A DNA stretch of 64,000 bases. Source: Micrasema longulum. Lineage: Eukaryota > Arthropoda > Insecta > Trichoptera > Brachycentridae. Location of the stretch: NCBI GenBank assembly GCA_022494885.1, contig JAGVSM010004882.1, positions 124,001 through 188,000 on the forward strand. The letters are read 5' to 3'. Positions 33,276-44,870 of the stretch are shown piece after piece. The position numbers and the translations under genes are program-made. Position 1 is the stretch's first letter; every line of letters starts with the position of its first letter. A model generated the notes under the pieces. The model made no database searches, was not told the DNA's origin, and saw only the letters and a program-made list of their open reading frames with translations.

Positions 33276-34850
33276 TGAAACCTAAGGGTCGAATGAATAA
33301 TGATCAATTGAATGACAGAACAAAGACACATATTTTTTATTGACTTCATAATGTTGTTTATATTATTGTATTTAGTATTAAGGATATTTAAAAGTAAACT
33401 TCGTGGAATGATTTTTAATTATTGTACCTAGAGCCAATGAATTTTTTTGCGTTTTTGCCCACATTTAGATATGATTGTGTATGTTCACGTATCACATTAA
33501 AGAAACAATATTTTGTTTATAGTAAGCTTTACTTCTTTTTCTTAGAGTGCATATTTTTTTTAACATTTAAATATTTTACTGTACTTAATATATTATCTAC
33601 ATATATATACATACAAGCAGTTACGCCTACGTTTACCTATTTAGCGCCTTTAAGGTGAATATAGATTATGATATGAAAATAGGTCTGCGCAAATTTTTCA
33701 AGTAGACTTCAGTAGTTTAAAAGTGTGGAGGATAGTTCCTATGCCGGTGTAAATTTAAATTTATGTAAATATTCTTACTACGTTCAGCTCTGATCAACGA
33801 GCACATTCTTGTCTTGATTTTTCTTTTGGAAATATAAGTGACAAAAACTATAAAAGTGGCATATTATGATTAGAAATAAAATACATCTCAATCACCTAAG
33901 TCTGTAAGTAATGACTGTGGCCTATAGCTTCGTGTATCTGGTTGCGAAACTGTGCCTGGGTTTGTGACTTATGGAGATAGAATGCGTAGGCATTACTAGT
34001 TGTTAGTTGGCTGTAGGTATTTGGGTTGGGTTTTTTTGGAATTGTCACAAAACCACGACAAACACTTACAATAATATAGGGTTACGCCTCTGTCTAACCG
34101 AACCGTTCTATGGAGTAGGTGTTCATCACCTTTTGTTGTTGACTCCTTCATTTATCTAATTAATCGATAATATGCTGGAAACTTTATATAACCTTATTAC
34201 TTCATTTCATTTAATTATAATTTTTAACAATCCTTAGTGTGAATTTGCGCTATTTCCGATAAAAACAAGGTCTTCTAATAACGTAAAAGACGATCCGTAG
34301 AGAAATCATTCGGTGTCTACTTTTATTTTTATGACGTAAGTTCTGTAAAAAATATTGATATTTTTATGCCAGTATTCAGTGACATTACTTAGGGCTGTAT
34401 GTGAAACGCACGCTAAATGAGGAAATCATACGATTTTGCCAATAATCGCGCAATAATAAAAAAACATAATTTAGATGAAAACAATAATTTGAAAGGTATT
34501 TTTTTTTAAATTTACTTAAAAGTTTTATGTAACTAAAATATAATTACTTTTAGACCGGTAGACAACGCCATTTCAAATTTGGACAAAACTTAGGTATCTG
34601 GATTCTCATATAAAGACTAAGTAGTGAACTAAAATTAGGTGAAATAATTTGAAGATAATAAATTGAAAATGAAAGTGGCAGAAGCAAAATCTTATTTTTT
34701 TGTTTTTGTAACGAAATACAAGCATTTTAAAGAACACACATTTTTGTGACATTTTCCTTTATTTCTACGTAAAACTATGCCTTCGGTAATACTTAAAAAA
34801 ATAATATTTTGTTTGTTCACGGTCACTGTTATCAATTTGTTTCTTTTTTG
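33276..34850. other. unassigned AT-rich sequence
   Basis: No gene or repeat family recognised. Confidence 0.45.
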
Positions 34851-34851
34851 G

Positions 34852-34925
34852 GTGATACCGTGTTTGTGCTGCAATGGTAGTTGAAACGTCGCGCGTCGGA
34901 ACAAATCCAACACACACAGTATCAC
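34852..34925. repeat. imperfect ~16-bp inverted repeat
   Basis: GTGATACCGTGTTTGTG (34852-34868) pairs with CACACACAGTATCAC (34911-34925), with two mismatches. The loop contains GAAACGTCGCGCGTCGG. It could be the end of a small inverted-repeat element; no second copy was found. Confidence 0.6.
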
Positions 34926-35439
34926 TAAAAAAAACCAAATTGTTTTCTCTTTTTTTTAAAGAAGATAATTTTGGTTGTAATATTCAATTTCTAAGAATGT
35001 CTATTTTATTTCCTTCATACCTGCCTTTAGCGGTACCTGTACGTTTTACCAGACTACAGCCTTAAGATAAGGAAAGTACATTCTGATTTCTACGGAAAAT
35101 AAAATGAGGGTGAGGACAGTAGAATATTTTATCCTTACCATGAGTTTTGTCTGTCAATACGAGCAAAGAATCTGAAAAAAAACTACTATCAGGAAAAATC
35201 TAAATAGTGACCGGAAACGAGGAAAAATAGGAATTTTTCCCAAAGAGCCCGTAATAATTTTGATTAAGTTAAAGTAAACTGTTTTTAGAACAATTTATTT
35301 TTATAATTAATGTAAATAAAGATCATCTGTAGATTAAGACTTATCTGTAAATTTCATCCAGAATTTCTGCAAGAAATTGAACCTAAAATAAAATTTAGGT
35401 ATTCTATATCTCTGAAGTGTAAAAAATATTTTTTCAATG
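34926..35439. other. unassigned sequence
   Basis: No gene or repeat family recognised. Confidence 0.4.
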
Positions 35440-35615
35440 AATATTTGCGTTCTTATGATTTACCCAATTTCAGGGTCATTATCTTTTCGTCGTAAATAAT
35501 TCAAATAAATAAATAAAATAAGAAAAAAAGAAAGCTAAAAAGTTGTTGTAGAGCAGGGTTCGAACCTCGGACCCCCTGATCTGGAGTTCACGGCACTATC
35601 TAAAGGATCAAAACC
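35440..35615 (-). mobile_element. SINE-2, with tail
   Basis: Minus strand: GACGGGTTTTGATCC head, TCAGGGGGTCCGAGG, B box GGTTCGAACCCTG, CTCTACAACAAC, an A/T-rich insertion in the body, then the family tail AATTGGGTAAATCATAAGAA, CGCAAATATTC. The tail matches that of 11580-11768. Confidence 0.8.
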
Positions 35616-35735
35616 CGTCTCATCTATCCAAAGGTTGACGAGAGCGGCATTTAACGTGGGCCATAATATCACCAGTCATGTTCGATTTGACACGAAAATG
35701 ACAAGATTTATTAAGTAGGTGTAACCATACAAATA

Positions 35736-37088
35736 CAGGGTGTATAGTGGCAAATTCCGTATTTGAATCTTAAATAACTTTTAGATGCATGAAGCGAGAA
35801 ACGGTGGAGTGGAGCATTCAAGTTACATTAGATTAGTTACAGGTACCTAATGCGGATTTTTTATTTGCCATGGATTGGTGATTGGTTTGCTATCGTGGCC
35901 TACTGCGGCTAGGCGTATTTTTTGTAATCGTTTTAATATTAACCGAATAAAAGTAGCGGCCTCAATAAAGTTAATTCGAAATTGGGTAACTAAATTTAGA
36001 GCTTCGAAGATAGTTGTCAACAGACGTCGCCAAAGTCCAGGTTCCGTCTGTTTCAAATGACAAAAACATCCAGCATGTGAGTGATTTAGTGTTGGAAAAT
36101 CCTCAGACGTCACTTACAACGTGACATCCGTAATTAGTCTCATTATATGCTATTATTTTTTACGTGTTGTTGTTTAATATAACTGTTTTTTCAGTAATTG
36201 AATAAATATTAAAAAATATGAAAAAGGCGCTTTTTGTCTTAATCAATATTTCATGAAATAATGAAAAAAAAAACTAAAGTTTCACCTACATAACATCCAA
36301 ATAGTCGAAAAATTTAACCATAATGAATACTAAACTAGATTAACTTATGCCGAAAGGTTCAAGACTTTTTCTACAAAAACACGACTTAGAAAAATCATTT
36401 ACTGTGCTGGAAAATATTTTCTTCTACAAGGTTATAAGAATAAGCAAAATGTCCCGTACTAGAGTTTACACAATCTGAGGGAAATATATGAACAGCCATT
36501 GTATAGCCAAAACGTAACTGTTTGGGGCGCTATTTCAGGTAGACGTATGATTGGCCTATATTTTTAGAGAGTTATTGTAGCCAAATAGTTACGGTATTTT
36601 CTGAGAGATATTGTGAGGTGATTCAGTTTTTTTTAGAAAAAAATTGCAACAGTCCTTTCTCCAACAGAATCACCTACTTTTAACAACATGTCGCTACTGC
36701 ACATACTGCGTATGCGTCTATGAATACTGAAAAAGATTTCTTTCCAAGAAAGGTGATCTCTCGGTTTGGTGACATCTCCTGGCCTACACTATTGCCTGAT
36801 CAAATTGCATGTGATTTTTTTGTGAAGTTACCTCAAGTGCATTGTTAACTTAAACCAACCTGTTTCTACCACGGAACTGAAAGAAAATATACGGATTGAG
36901 GTAGCCAGGATTTCATACAATCTCAGATTTTGTTTAGTTTTTTGAAAATCCACGCGAAAGATTGGAAAAAAAAGAACAAATTTTCTTAAAAAATAAAATC
37001 TGTATTCTTTTTTTAAAAATAAACCTACTTTTTTTTATTCATTTTGCTACAGTTTTTTAATGTTTTAAATCTCCCACTGGACACCCTG
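35736..37088 (+). mobile_element. full-length inactive mariner-like DNA transposon
   Basis: Terminal inverted repeats CAGGGTGTATAGTGG (35736-35750) and, reverse-complemented, CAGGGTGTCCAGTGG (37074-37088), flanked by TA duplications at 35734-35735 and 37089-37090. The length of about 1.35 kb is normal for the IS630/Tc1/mariner group. It contains the transposase pseudogene described separately and no other genes. Confidence 0.95.
35875..36990 (+). pseudogene. mariner-like transposase pseudogene
   Basis: N-terminal helix-turn-helix: RRIFCNRFNINRIKVAASIK then LIRNWVTKFRASK, followed by NRRRQSPGSV (35911-36050), as in insect mariner-like transposases of the DUF4817 type. The catalytic half follows in pieces: GYKNKQNVPY, EIYEQPLYSQNVTVWGAIS, GRRMIGLYF at about 36430-36570; HVATAHTAYASMNT at about 36688-36730; then ISRFGDISWP and LPDQIACDFF at 36755-36825. 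The first D is not recognisable and the second (QQDGAT) has become QHVAT. The third acidic residue survives in LPDQIACDFF. Several stops and frameshifts are present. Such enzymes cut and paste DNA between TIRs at TA sites; this one cannot. Confidence 0.93.
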
Positions 37089-37090
37089 TA

Positions 37091-39285
37091 GTTTATCTCA
37101 TAACGCTCATATTTACATTAATTTATTGTTTGAAATTTCTTCATTGTAAGCTTGAAATATTAAGACATGTAAAACGATATTCATTTAGCTTAATTTCGAA
37201 TTGAACTTATAAGATTGGATCATCCGATGCGAATTGATTCGTCAATTGTACGATGATTTAACACCTGCTTATTTGGAAGACATTGGAAAATACTGTTTAA
37301 TTTAACATATAGGTAGGTGGTCAATGTTGTAAACGAATTTTTAAAAATATTGTGTTTAATAGTTTATACTTGATACAGTTTTGGTAACAACTAATTAAAT
37401 TATTGGGTCATGTAGTAGGGTGCGAAAATTCGATATCTCAATTAAGTCCATTGAATTTAAAGTGAATTGACATTTTAAAGGTAAAGTAATCTAATCGTTT
37501 ATGTTACATTTCTGCGATCGGTATAATCCAAAAACAGTTTTTTGTGGTTATTTATCTATATATTCTATAACATTCTTGTCAATTAAAAAGTACAAAACGA
37601 TTTGGTAAAAAAATAGGCAAAAAGCTCATGATTAAATTTATTTACGAGTAATTTGTTTATTATTACTATTTGGACAAAAGTCTTACCACCGTGGGACTGA
37701 TGTTCTGTGTTGAGTTAGGACGAATGGAGTAGGTATGTACTTATAAAAAAATTGTAAAACTATTATTTATTGATCATTTATTATATTATTTTCTTATTAT
37801 TTATTTACAAGAATTATTTATTTCTTTTACGTAATGGGAAATGTTAATGTAAATATATGTATTTGATTAATGTAAAATTGTATTTAGTTGTAATATTGTA
37901 TTTTTATTCGTTGTTAATAAAAATTAAAAATAAATTTTAAAAAATATATACAATATAAAAACAAAACATAAATATTAATTGAACATAAAATAACCGAACA
38001 TTTAATAAAAACCATAAAAAAGTATTTTAAAAAGCAATGTCTCCATATCAATATGTTTGCCAGGAATTTAAATCATCCAGTGCATTTTTATTAATGTGTT
38101 ATTATAAGAACCTTTATGTACCTTAATGTTACTTTTAATATATCATGATAATTTATAATTTTATTGAGTCTTACAAAACAAATGAAATCATATCGATCAT
38201 ATAGATAAAAATTACAGCGCGATTAATGAATATATCATATAAAAACTATTATTATTATTATTATGATATTATGCGTTTTTCCTTCTGTTTATACCACATA
38301 CTTACATGATTATGGCGATTGTTTGAATCAAATTCAAGGCGATGAAAATAAGCGATTAGTCTAATATATATAGTCTATGTACAATATTATTGTTACATGA
38401 TATTTTTTTAACTCGTGCACACAAATTAGAATTAACCATACCCATACAATTTTATTTTTCAAGGTAGCAATAAAACAGTGTAAAAAAAAATATTTCATTA
38501 AGAAGCAATATCAAAAATTAACAAAACTAAATTAAAAGAAACAATTCAAATTAGAAAGCGCCAATGTATTATGTAACTTGTAACAAATGCTAAGTTTGAT
38601 TATTTAAAAAAAGTACTATTCTGATATGCAAGTCAGCCGTACATTTTTATGTAAAAACTTTTATTATTCTTCTAACAACAACGTCTGTTTGTTTAAGTTA
38701 AACATATCAATGCCACCACAAACACGATTTCCCATAACACCACAAGACACATGAACATTATTACATGCAAGTGCACGAATAGGTTTAGTGATATTTACTT
38801 ACTGGATTGTTATCACGCTTTTAAAATCATTAATTTATAAACGAGTATTATCTCACTAACTTTAAATTATTTTTTCTAAAGGAACTGTTTTTTTTCACGT
38901 TTTTTACTATTTAATACCATTCAAATTATGCCACGAATAAAATCATCCAGATCAGACTAATAAAGTAAATGAGCTGTGGAGCATTCAAATATGAGCACTA
39001 ATCTAATATAATATTATGTAAATGTACGAATAGTTTCGTTGTTTAGTAACAAATAAATACAAAAACGCTATCGTTATGATTATTGATACAATTTTACATA
39101 GTTATGTAACGTCTTTTGGTTCAAAATATCAATCCATCATTTTTTTTCTGGAACTTTTCTGGAAGATTTTGACAATTTCCACTTCTTTTAAATTTCAATC
39201 ATATCGATATGCATATTTCAGAAACAATTTCAAATCAATTGTTTTTTTAATTGGAAACATAATATCTTGTATCCAAATGCTAAAA
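37091..39285. other. unassigned AT-rich sequence with a weak LINE 3'UTR trace
   Basis: About 37650-37735, minus strand, TAACTCAACACAGAACATCA, GTCCCACGGTGGTAAGAC resembles the UTR motif of the 12.7-, 18.4- and 41.2-kb LINE tails. A further AT-rich tail-like piece lies at 37840-37935. No gene is recognised. Confidence 0.45.
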
Positions 39286-39286
39286 A

Positions 39287-39365
39287 GGCGCCCTGGCGTG
39301 GTTGGTTAGACAGCCAACTGTGAAACTAGCGTCGCGGTTTCGATTCCCGCCAGTTGCAAGAAATA
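39287..39365 (+). mobile_element. SINE-4 tRNA-like head
   Basis: GGCGCCCTGGCGTGGTTGG, GACAGCCAACTGTGAAACTA, GCGTCGCGGTTTCGATTCCC, GCCAGTTGC. The B box has one mismatch (GTTTCGATTCC). A less AT-rich body appears to continue to about 39500. Single copy in the window; a different head from SINE-1, -2 and -3. Confidence 0.7.
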
Positions 39366-41094
39366 ATCACAGAAAGGTTTTTTTTATCAAATGGTCTGGA
39401 TGTTGTGGTGTATTTTTCATAACTTTCTTCCATTTTTTCTCTTTTCCCCCTTCTGACAATCTTCTTAAATGGAAGATTAGCGGGTCATTCCACATAAAAT
39501 AAAAAAAACTTTAGGTTGTTTTAAAATTATGTATGCATGTACAGTGCGTACGAATTTCTAATAAGCTTGTATTTATGTGTCAGTGCCTGTCAGTGGATAA
39601 AGTAAGTATGCACATTTCGTTTGTGTGTTAGTAGGTGCACTAAAAAGATTTATATAAAAAAAAATATGAATATGCACACATAAACAAAAGGTATGAAAGA
39701 TTTCAGTGGACTATAGAAAATTAATTATAGTGCTTTGAAATGGTAATGAAATACTGTTAAATAAAATCTTTCATTACAACCTCAAATGAATTCATATGGT
39801 TTAATTTATTGATTGATGTCATTGTTGAAAAAAAGTTTCCGATATGTTTTAAAATTTCTTAATAAGTCAAATTTATGGGTCGCTTTGTTTCCCTAGAGTT
39901 TTATTTATGTTAGGCATACGTTTGGCGTCTATCGTCCTTTGGTAAGTCGGCCGGGCCGATCACCCATATTGTCATGCGGAGGGCGTCACCTAAGTCCGGT
40001 AGCCTTTGCCGCATAACCGATGTCGATTTACAGTTCATTCGTGGGAATAGCCCGGACTTGGACGAAAAAATATGTGGATTCGCTATTCAGGCAATGCGCG
40101 CAATTGCGAATCTCCAACTTGACACAATTTGCTGGAAACCGCGGACGTGCGAGACAAAGTAAATATATTCCGAACGTAACATGTTCAATAAAACACTTAG
40201 CTCACATATTTACAACAAAATGAAACTTTAATCCTTCGATCGCTTCAAGATTTAACTGGCTTCAAAATTATTTTAGCCTTTAATTTATGTAGTATATAAA
40301 TGTAATTATGTGAATATTTACGCGTATTAATTAATTGATTAATGTCGAAATGCATACCGATTCTCTTTTACGATAGTGTCACTCGTATTATTATTCACGC
40401 TGAAAAATAAATATCAAATTATAATTGAATGAAATCAGTGATTTGTTTTTATTTCTAACGAATTCCGGTTCCAGTCTTCGATAGTGACGTGCTTAGAAAA
40501 CTAAATAGCTATCGTCGGATCGTAAAACGGCAGTTTATGCCTTTTAGCCTATCAAAAATACAAGCATATTTGCATGCTGGCCAGGTCTGATAGCCTCGTC
40601 TTCTCGGTCTGAACGCGGAGCATTAGGAAATAATATTTAAAGGACAACTTTTTAGAGTTCGACGTGGTTTATGACATGGATTAAAAAGTGCTATTCGGAG
40701 ACTCCGTCTTGCTAGACATGTTTATTACCCAGATTTCTTTATTCGTGTGAGCGGCATCTTAGAACCCATGGCGCGATGGCATCGAGCGGCGAAAGGTTAC
40801 TTCTTCAATAATGACTACTAATATCGAGGTTGGACTTGATTATGTTCACTGGTTTCCTTGACGAAAAAATACTATTTTTTGTGTCAATTTAAAATAGGTT
40901 GATAACAATCAATATAACAGTCACCTTCGTGAATATTTTTGGCGGATTAAAAAACGATTCATAAACTTACAACATGTCGTTTCAGCACATAGCTGCATGA
41001 TTGCTGTGACAAGATCGTTACACAGGTTTCATAATTTTAAAACGAAAAAGAAGTTAAGAAGTATCTATACCTGTCGTTAATTATATTACAAGAA
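39366..41094. other. unassigned sequence with a GC-richer patch
   Basis: Region 39930-40150 is GC-richer and carries two overlapping plus frames of 62 and 67 codons with no recognised motif. The part 40440-40860 is also less AT-rich and looks unique. No gene is called. Confidence 0.4.
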
Positions 41095-41335
41095 CATGCT
41101 TTTTATTTTATTGCAGGAGACTGCTGCGAGACACTGCATATATTTATATATTGTACTATTGAGCGTGTTGTCCAGATGTTTATTTAATTTATGTTTGTTT
41201 ATTTTATTTTTTTGTAGTTTTTACTTTCTATTATGTTGTATCCTAACTCAACACAGGGCTCTTGGCCTCATAGTGTTATGGCGACGTTATTATTATTTTT
41301 GTAATATATATCTTGATATGAATAAATAAATACAT
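41095..41335 (+). mobile_element. LINE 3'UTR and tail (copy 2)
   Basis: Counterpart of 9474-9720: GAGACACTGCATATATTTAT, GAGCGTGTTGTCCAGATGTT, ACTCAACACAGGGCTCTTGG, CCTCATAGTGTTATGGCGAC, then GAATAAATAAATACAT. No coding remnant. Confidence 0.78.
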
Positions 41336-41929
41336 ATTTCAGGTTCTTACTTTTTAATCAGACGTATATAATTTGGTTTTTGTTTACCAATTTTCATAAA
41401 ACAATAAAGTTATCTACTTAAAATTCTTCATAAAATGTGGATCTATGCAGAAAACGAGGAAGGTATTATAAAATAACAAAACACTATTAGCTTATTACAT
41501 TTACAAAATTAATATGATGGACAGGGACTATTGTGATACAAGTAAATACAGTCTTTTCTATCATTCGTGTCTGCAATATGGTCATGAGGATGACTGACAA
41601 TAGCCGACAGAGGCCCTCCATATAATTTTCCCAACTCATAGCGAAAGTAGTACAGTTAAAATACATTGAAATCGCGATTTACGAAATTGAAAGTTAAAAA
41701 GAGCAACTCGTTTATTGACAAAAAAACATAGCTTTTTTTGGATGCGTTAAACCGATAGAAAGATCCACGGTCTGTAAAGCGGTTTCAGGTATGCGGAGGA
41801 AGTGCTTTCACATTGTATAGATACGAGTGACTCGAAAGAAGCGGTGGTTATGGTTTCGTGGTACAGTCACGGATATTCAGATATGCAACGATACATTTAT
41901 TTTTATTTTAGATTTAGATTAGAATCAGG
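41336..41929. other. unassigned sequence
   Basis: No gene or repeat recognised. Confidence 0.4.
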
Positions 41930-42062
41930 TTGTGGTCCTTTGGGTAGAGTCTCGAACTCACGGACCAAATGTTCGAATCCCACTCTACCCCAACTTGATT
42001 CCCATTTTTTAATAGTGAGTTATTTAGAGCTTGTTGAAAATAGCCCTCAAAGAGAAATATTT
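41930..42062 (+). mobile_element. SINE-2
   Basis: AATCAGGTTGTGGTCCTTTG, TGTTCGAATCCC (B box), CACTCTACCCCAACTTGATT, TTAATAGTGAGTTATTTAG, GAAAATAGCCC, AAATATTTGGGTTAATC. A 136-codon frame runs across it but is spurious. Confidence 0.88.
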
Positions 42063-42151
42063 GGGTTAATCATAAAAACTTTTTTTTTTTTTAAAAGTAA
42101 AAGAGTATTTATATACGACAATTACAGCACCCACTTTCGCCAGGGGATGGT

Positions 42152-42183
42152 AGCGATGATGTTCCCCGGGGAACATCATCGCT
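42152..42183. repeat. perfect 32-bp palindrome
   Basis: Centred between 42167 and 42168. Left arm AGCGATGATGTTCCCC is followed directly by its inverse, with no spacer. Confidence 0.97.
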
Positions 42184-42224
42184 TTACACTCTACCCTACC
42201 CGGGTAGGGTAGAGTGTAAAGCGA
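42179..42224. repeat. perfect 46-bp palindrome overlapping the previous one
   Basis: Centred between 42201 and 42202, with 23-base arms (ending CTACCCTACCC) and no spacer. It shares 5 bases with the 32-bp palindrome, so two zero-loop hairpins sit back to back. Confidence 0.97.
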
Positions 42225-42430
42225 GTATCAGCTCGGGCGCAGCTCGGATCGCGCACTGCTCACTGCTCAGGTACTCAGGTGCTCAGGTACTCAGGTACTC
42301 AGGTTCAGTTCGGCAGTCGTCTCATGCTCGGTGGCCCGCATGTAGCGCGAGGCCGCACGAGGCCGCTCGCTGGCTCGAGTTAGAGTCGCGCGTGGGCTTC
42401 GTCCCCGTCCTAGCCTCATAGGCGAATTCC
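42225..42430. other. GC/CpG-rich island with 8-bp tandem repeat
   Basis: GC is well over half, against about 30% around it. CAGGTACT-type units repeat four times at 42268-42299. Words such as GCGCGAGGCCGC and GTCGCGCGTGGGC are frequent. No open frame of note. A promoter or untranslated first exon is possible; so is foreign or mis-assembled sequence. Confidence 0.55.
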
Positions 42431-42597
42431 TTTGCCGCTTTTGATACGTAAAAACGGCCTCCAAGTAGGGCTAGGCGATTTTTTGTTGCATTTTAAAATT
42501 TAAATATTAATGAAATACAAGTAAACCAATGTTTTATTTTACGAATTGACGTTTTAAGTCACTTTTAATCAAAAATAATTTGGTATTATGCGAGTAC

Positions 42598-42990
42598 ATC
42601 ATCATCACCATCACCATTATTATCATCATTATCATCATCGTCGAACCCTAACCCGCACCTGAGGGCATTACATCGGAATACTAGATGCAGTGTATTTCGA
42701 TTCTGTGTTACAGAAAGGTAAGACGATCAGTCTTACCCTTCAGGTGCCAGCCCAGGGTCAGTGAAATATTGCAGTATAAAACCACCTTATTAACATTTAT
42801 TTTATGTCGATCCTCCCAGGTATCGAACCAAAGGCCTCGACATGATAGGTAAATACGCCAACCATGCCGTTTTTCTCCGCTCGATTTTTTTTTCAGGATT
42901 TTTTCCGAGAGAAATTATCGAATCGAAAACACTCTTCCAGTAGTCTGATTATATTTCGCTCACATATCTGTATTCTTCATCCTCCCGGAA
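42598..42990 (-). mobile_element. SINE-1 with 5' leader, full length
   Basis: Minus strand: leader starting near GTTTCCGGGAGGATGAAGA (42990), running through CGATTCGATAATTTC and CAGGATT-equivalent blocks; head with B box (reverse complement GTATCGAACCA at 42820-42830); body CTTACCTTTCTG, CATCTAGTATTCC; and a long (GAT/GGT)n tail at 42598-42643. About 393 bp. Confidence 0.85.
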
Positions 42991-43189
42991 ACAGACGAGC
43001 ATGTTAAGTAAATAAAAAATAAATCCAACTGGATTATATATTGTTTAACTTGATTTTTAGTATTATTGAGGATTAAGAGGATTGGTATACTTTCCCATTC
43101 GAGTGTAAAATCTACTTCCATTGTCCATAAGGACAATTAGTAAATACTGTCACTATAAAATTGCCGTTGAGAAATGGATAATAGAGATG
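42991..43189. other. unassigned sequence
   Basis: No feature recognised. Confidence 0.35.
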
Positions 43190-43435
43190 GGATGCGCACG
43201 GATTGATGAGTGGATCAGGCCAAATAGGTAGAAAAATGTTATTATTTGTGAGTTTCATGTGTTTTTATTATGTTTTATATGTATTTGATATTATGATTTA
43301 ATTATGTTTAATAAGGCATGTTTTAAAAGTATATGAAATGTCCCCCTTGGCACAGGACACCCCGTGTAACATTATTATTAATGTAAAAAAGTAATATATA
43401 AATTGTAAAAGAACAAATAAATTTAAAAAAATAAT
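43190..43435 (+). mobile_element. probable LINE 3'UTR
   Basis: Unique T-rich UTR-like sequence, then CCCCCTTGGCACAGGACACC, CCGTGTAACATTATTATTAA, ending AACAAATAAATTT. The arrangement (CACAGGAC box, then AT-rich tail) resembles the other LINE tails. No coding remnant or second copy was found. Confidence 0.5.
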
Positions 43436-43440
43436 AAGGT

Positions 43441-43944
43441 AAAAAAAAAAAACACCGCGTGATCCTCAAAAAGGCACGTGGTTATATTTTTCCAATAATA
43501 CTATTACTTTGAAGATACAGGTACCTAGTCCAATATTTCTTATTATTATTAATTTAAATATAAACGTTAAATTCATTGCTTTTCATATAATACCGGTGTA
43601 AAAAAATACGCTACGAGATGATTAGCGGAATCGCATTTCGAGATAACTAGCACTATCACTAAAACAACTCTCGACTCAATTCACAGTAACATAAGGCTCG
43701 CTTTCAATAGAGACATCCATCAGTATAGTACTCGATAAAAAATAATATTTATATTGGATCTGTAAAGTCTACGATGTTTGGTACTAGATCTTTACAATAC
43801 GTAGGTTTCAAGGAATTCAATAAATTGCTACAAAAATTTCAAAATACAGAAACAGGACTTGCGAATTGAAGAATTATTTATTTCAGAAGTACTTTTAATT
43901 AATAATGTTTGTTGATCCAGAGAATGGGAATCTTGAACATATAA
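43441..43944. other. unassigned sequence
   Basis: No feature recognised. Confidence 0.4.
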
Positions 43945-44326
43945 TTTTTCATGTTTTACCGTTCTTGCTCGTTTATGTAATTTATAATACTTTTGAAAGG
44001 ATTTTTATTCTTTTTCATAATTTTTTCGCTTGTATTATGTATATGTAATTTTAATACGATTTTCATACTATTTTAGCTTGTATTATGTACATGTAGTTTT
44101 TAAAACTTTTGAAATGATTTTTATTCTTTTCATAATTTTTTCGCTTGTATTATGTATTTGTAATTTTAATACGATTTTCATACTTTTTTAGCTTGTATTA
44201 TGTACATGTAGTTTTTAAAACTTTTGAAATGATTTTTATTCTTTTTCATACTTTTTTAGCTTGTATTATGTATATGTAATTTTAATACGATTTTCATACT
44301 TTTTTACCCTGTATTAAGTACATATG
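43945..44326. repeat. satellite-like array: ~58-bp monomers in 116-bp A-B dimers
   Basis: A monomers (GATTTTTATTCTTTTTCATA...GTAATTTTAATAC) start at 43999, 44116 and 44231. B monomers (GATTTTCATACT...ATGTAGTTTTTAAAACTTTT) start at 44058, 44173 and 44289. Each contains GCTTGTATTATGTA. A partial B unit precedes the array. The ABABAB order implies that dimers, not monomers, were amplified. Confidence 0.93.
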
Positions 44327-44870
44327 CGGGTACAACCATAAGTTTTTTACAAAAACTCTTTGGCAATATTATATAAAATTATGTACGACTCGTATAATAT
44401 GTTTTCAATTCAAATAGAAAAAATATATATTCTATGTCTGGATATAAACTTTTAGACTAGTATTAATCATTTTTGTTCGATTCGCGGTAATTATAGTAAT
44501 TTAAGTGATAATGATAATGTTTTACGAAGCCCTGTTACGACCCGCGTCAGGTTCTGTAATGCAAGTCGCGTTGTGCAACTCCGGCACTGACTGGGGTACC
44601 TAACTAGATACAGGTGATACAGACCCAACAACCTACTTTAAACCTTTGCCTTACTGAGCGCGCCACGCAAATTCTGCATTCGATGGGCGTTTGACACCGC
44701 TGGCGCTGGCGTCGATAGGCAGAGTAGTTATCCTTCGACTTATTAACTAGCCGCTATTATTATAACATTATTTACTTTACACGAGAATATAGACAATCGA
44801 TTCTATCTTATCACTTAGCGGAATACTAAACACGTTTGTATCCCGACTCCCAACCGAAGGAACGTCAAAG
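44327..44870. other. unassigned sequence, GC-richer from 44525
   Basis: Region 44525-44740 is less AT-rich and appears unique. No coding pattern is recognised. Confidence 0.4.

Noticed and set aside
37650..37735. A firm LINE copy
   Set aside because: Only a short UTR motif matches and the tail is unclear, so it is mentioned within the unassigned interval.
41802..42212. 136-codon plus-strand frame, the longest in the window
   Set aside because: It runs through a SINE-2 copy, a T-run and the palindromes, and has no domain. It is open by chance.
43945..44326. CRISPR-like array
   Set aside because: Units are contiguous without unique spacers in eukaryotic AT-rich DNA; this is a tandem satellite.
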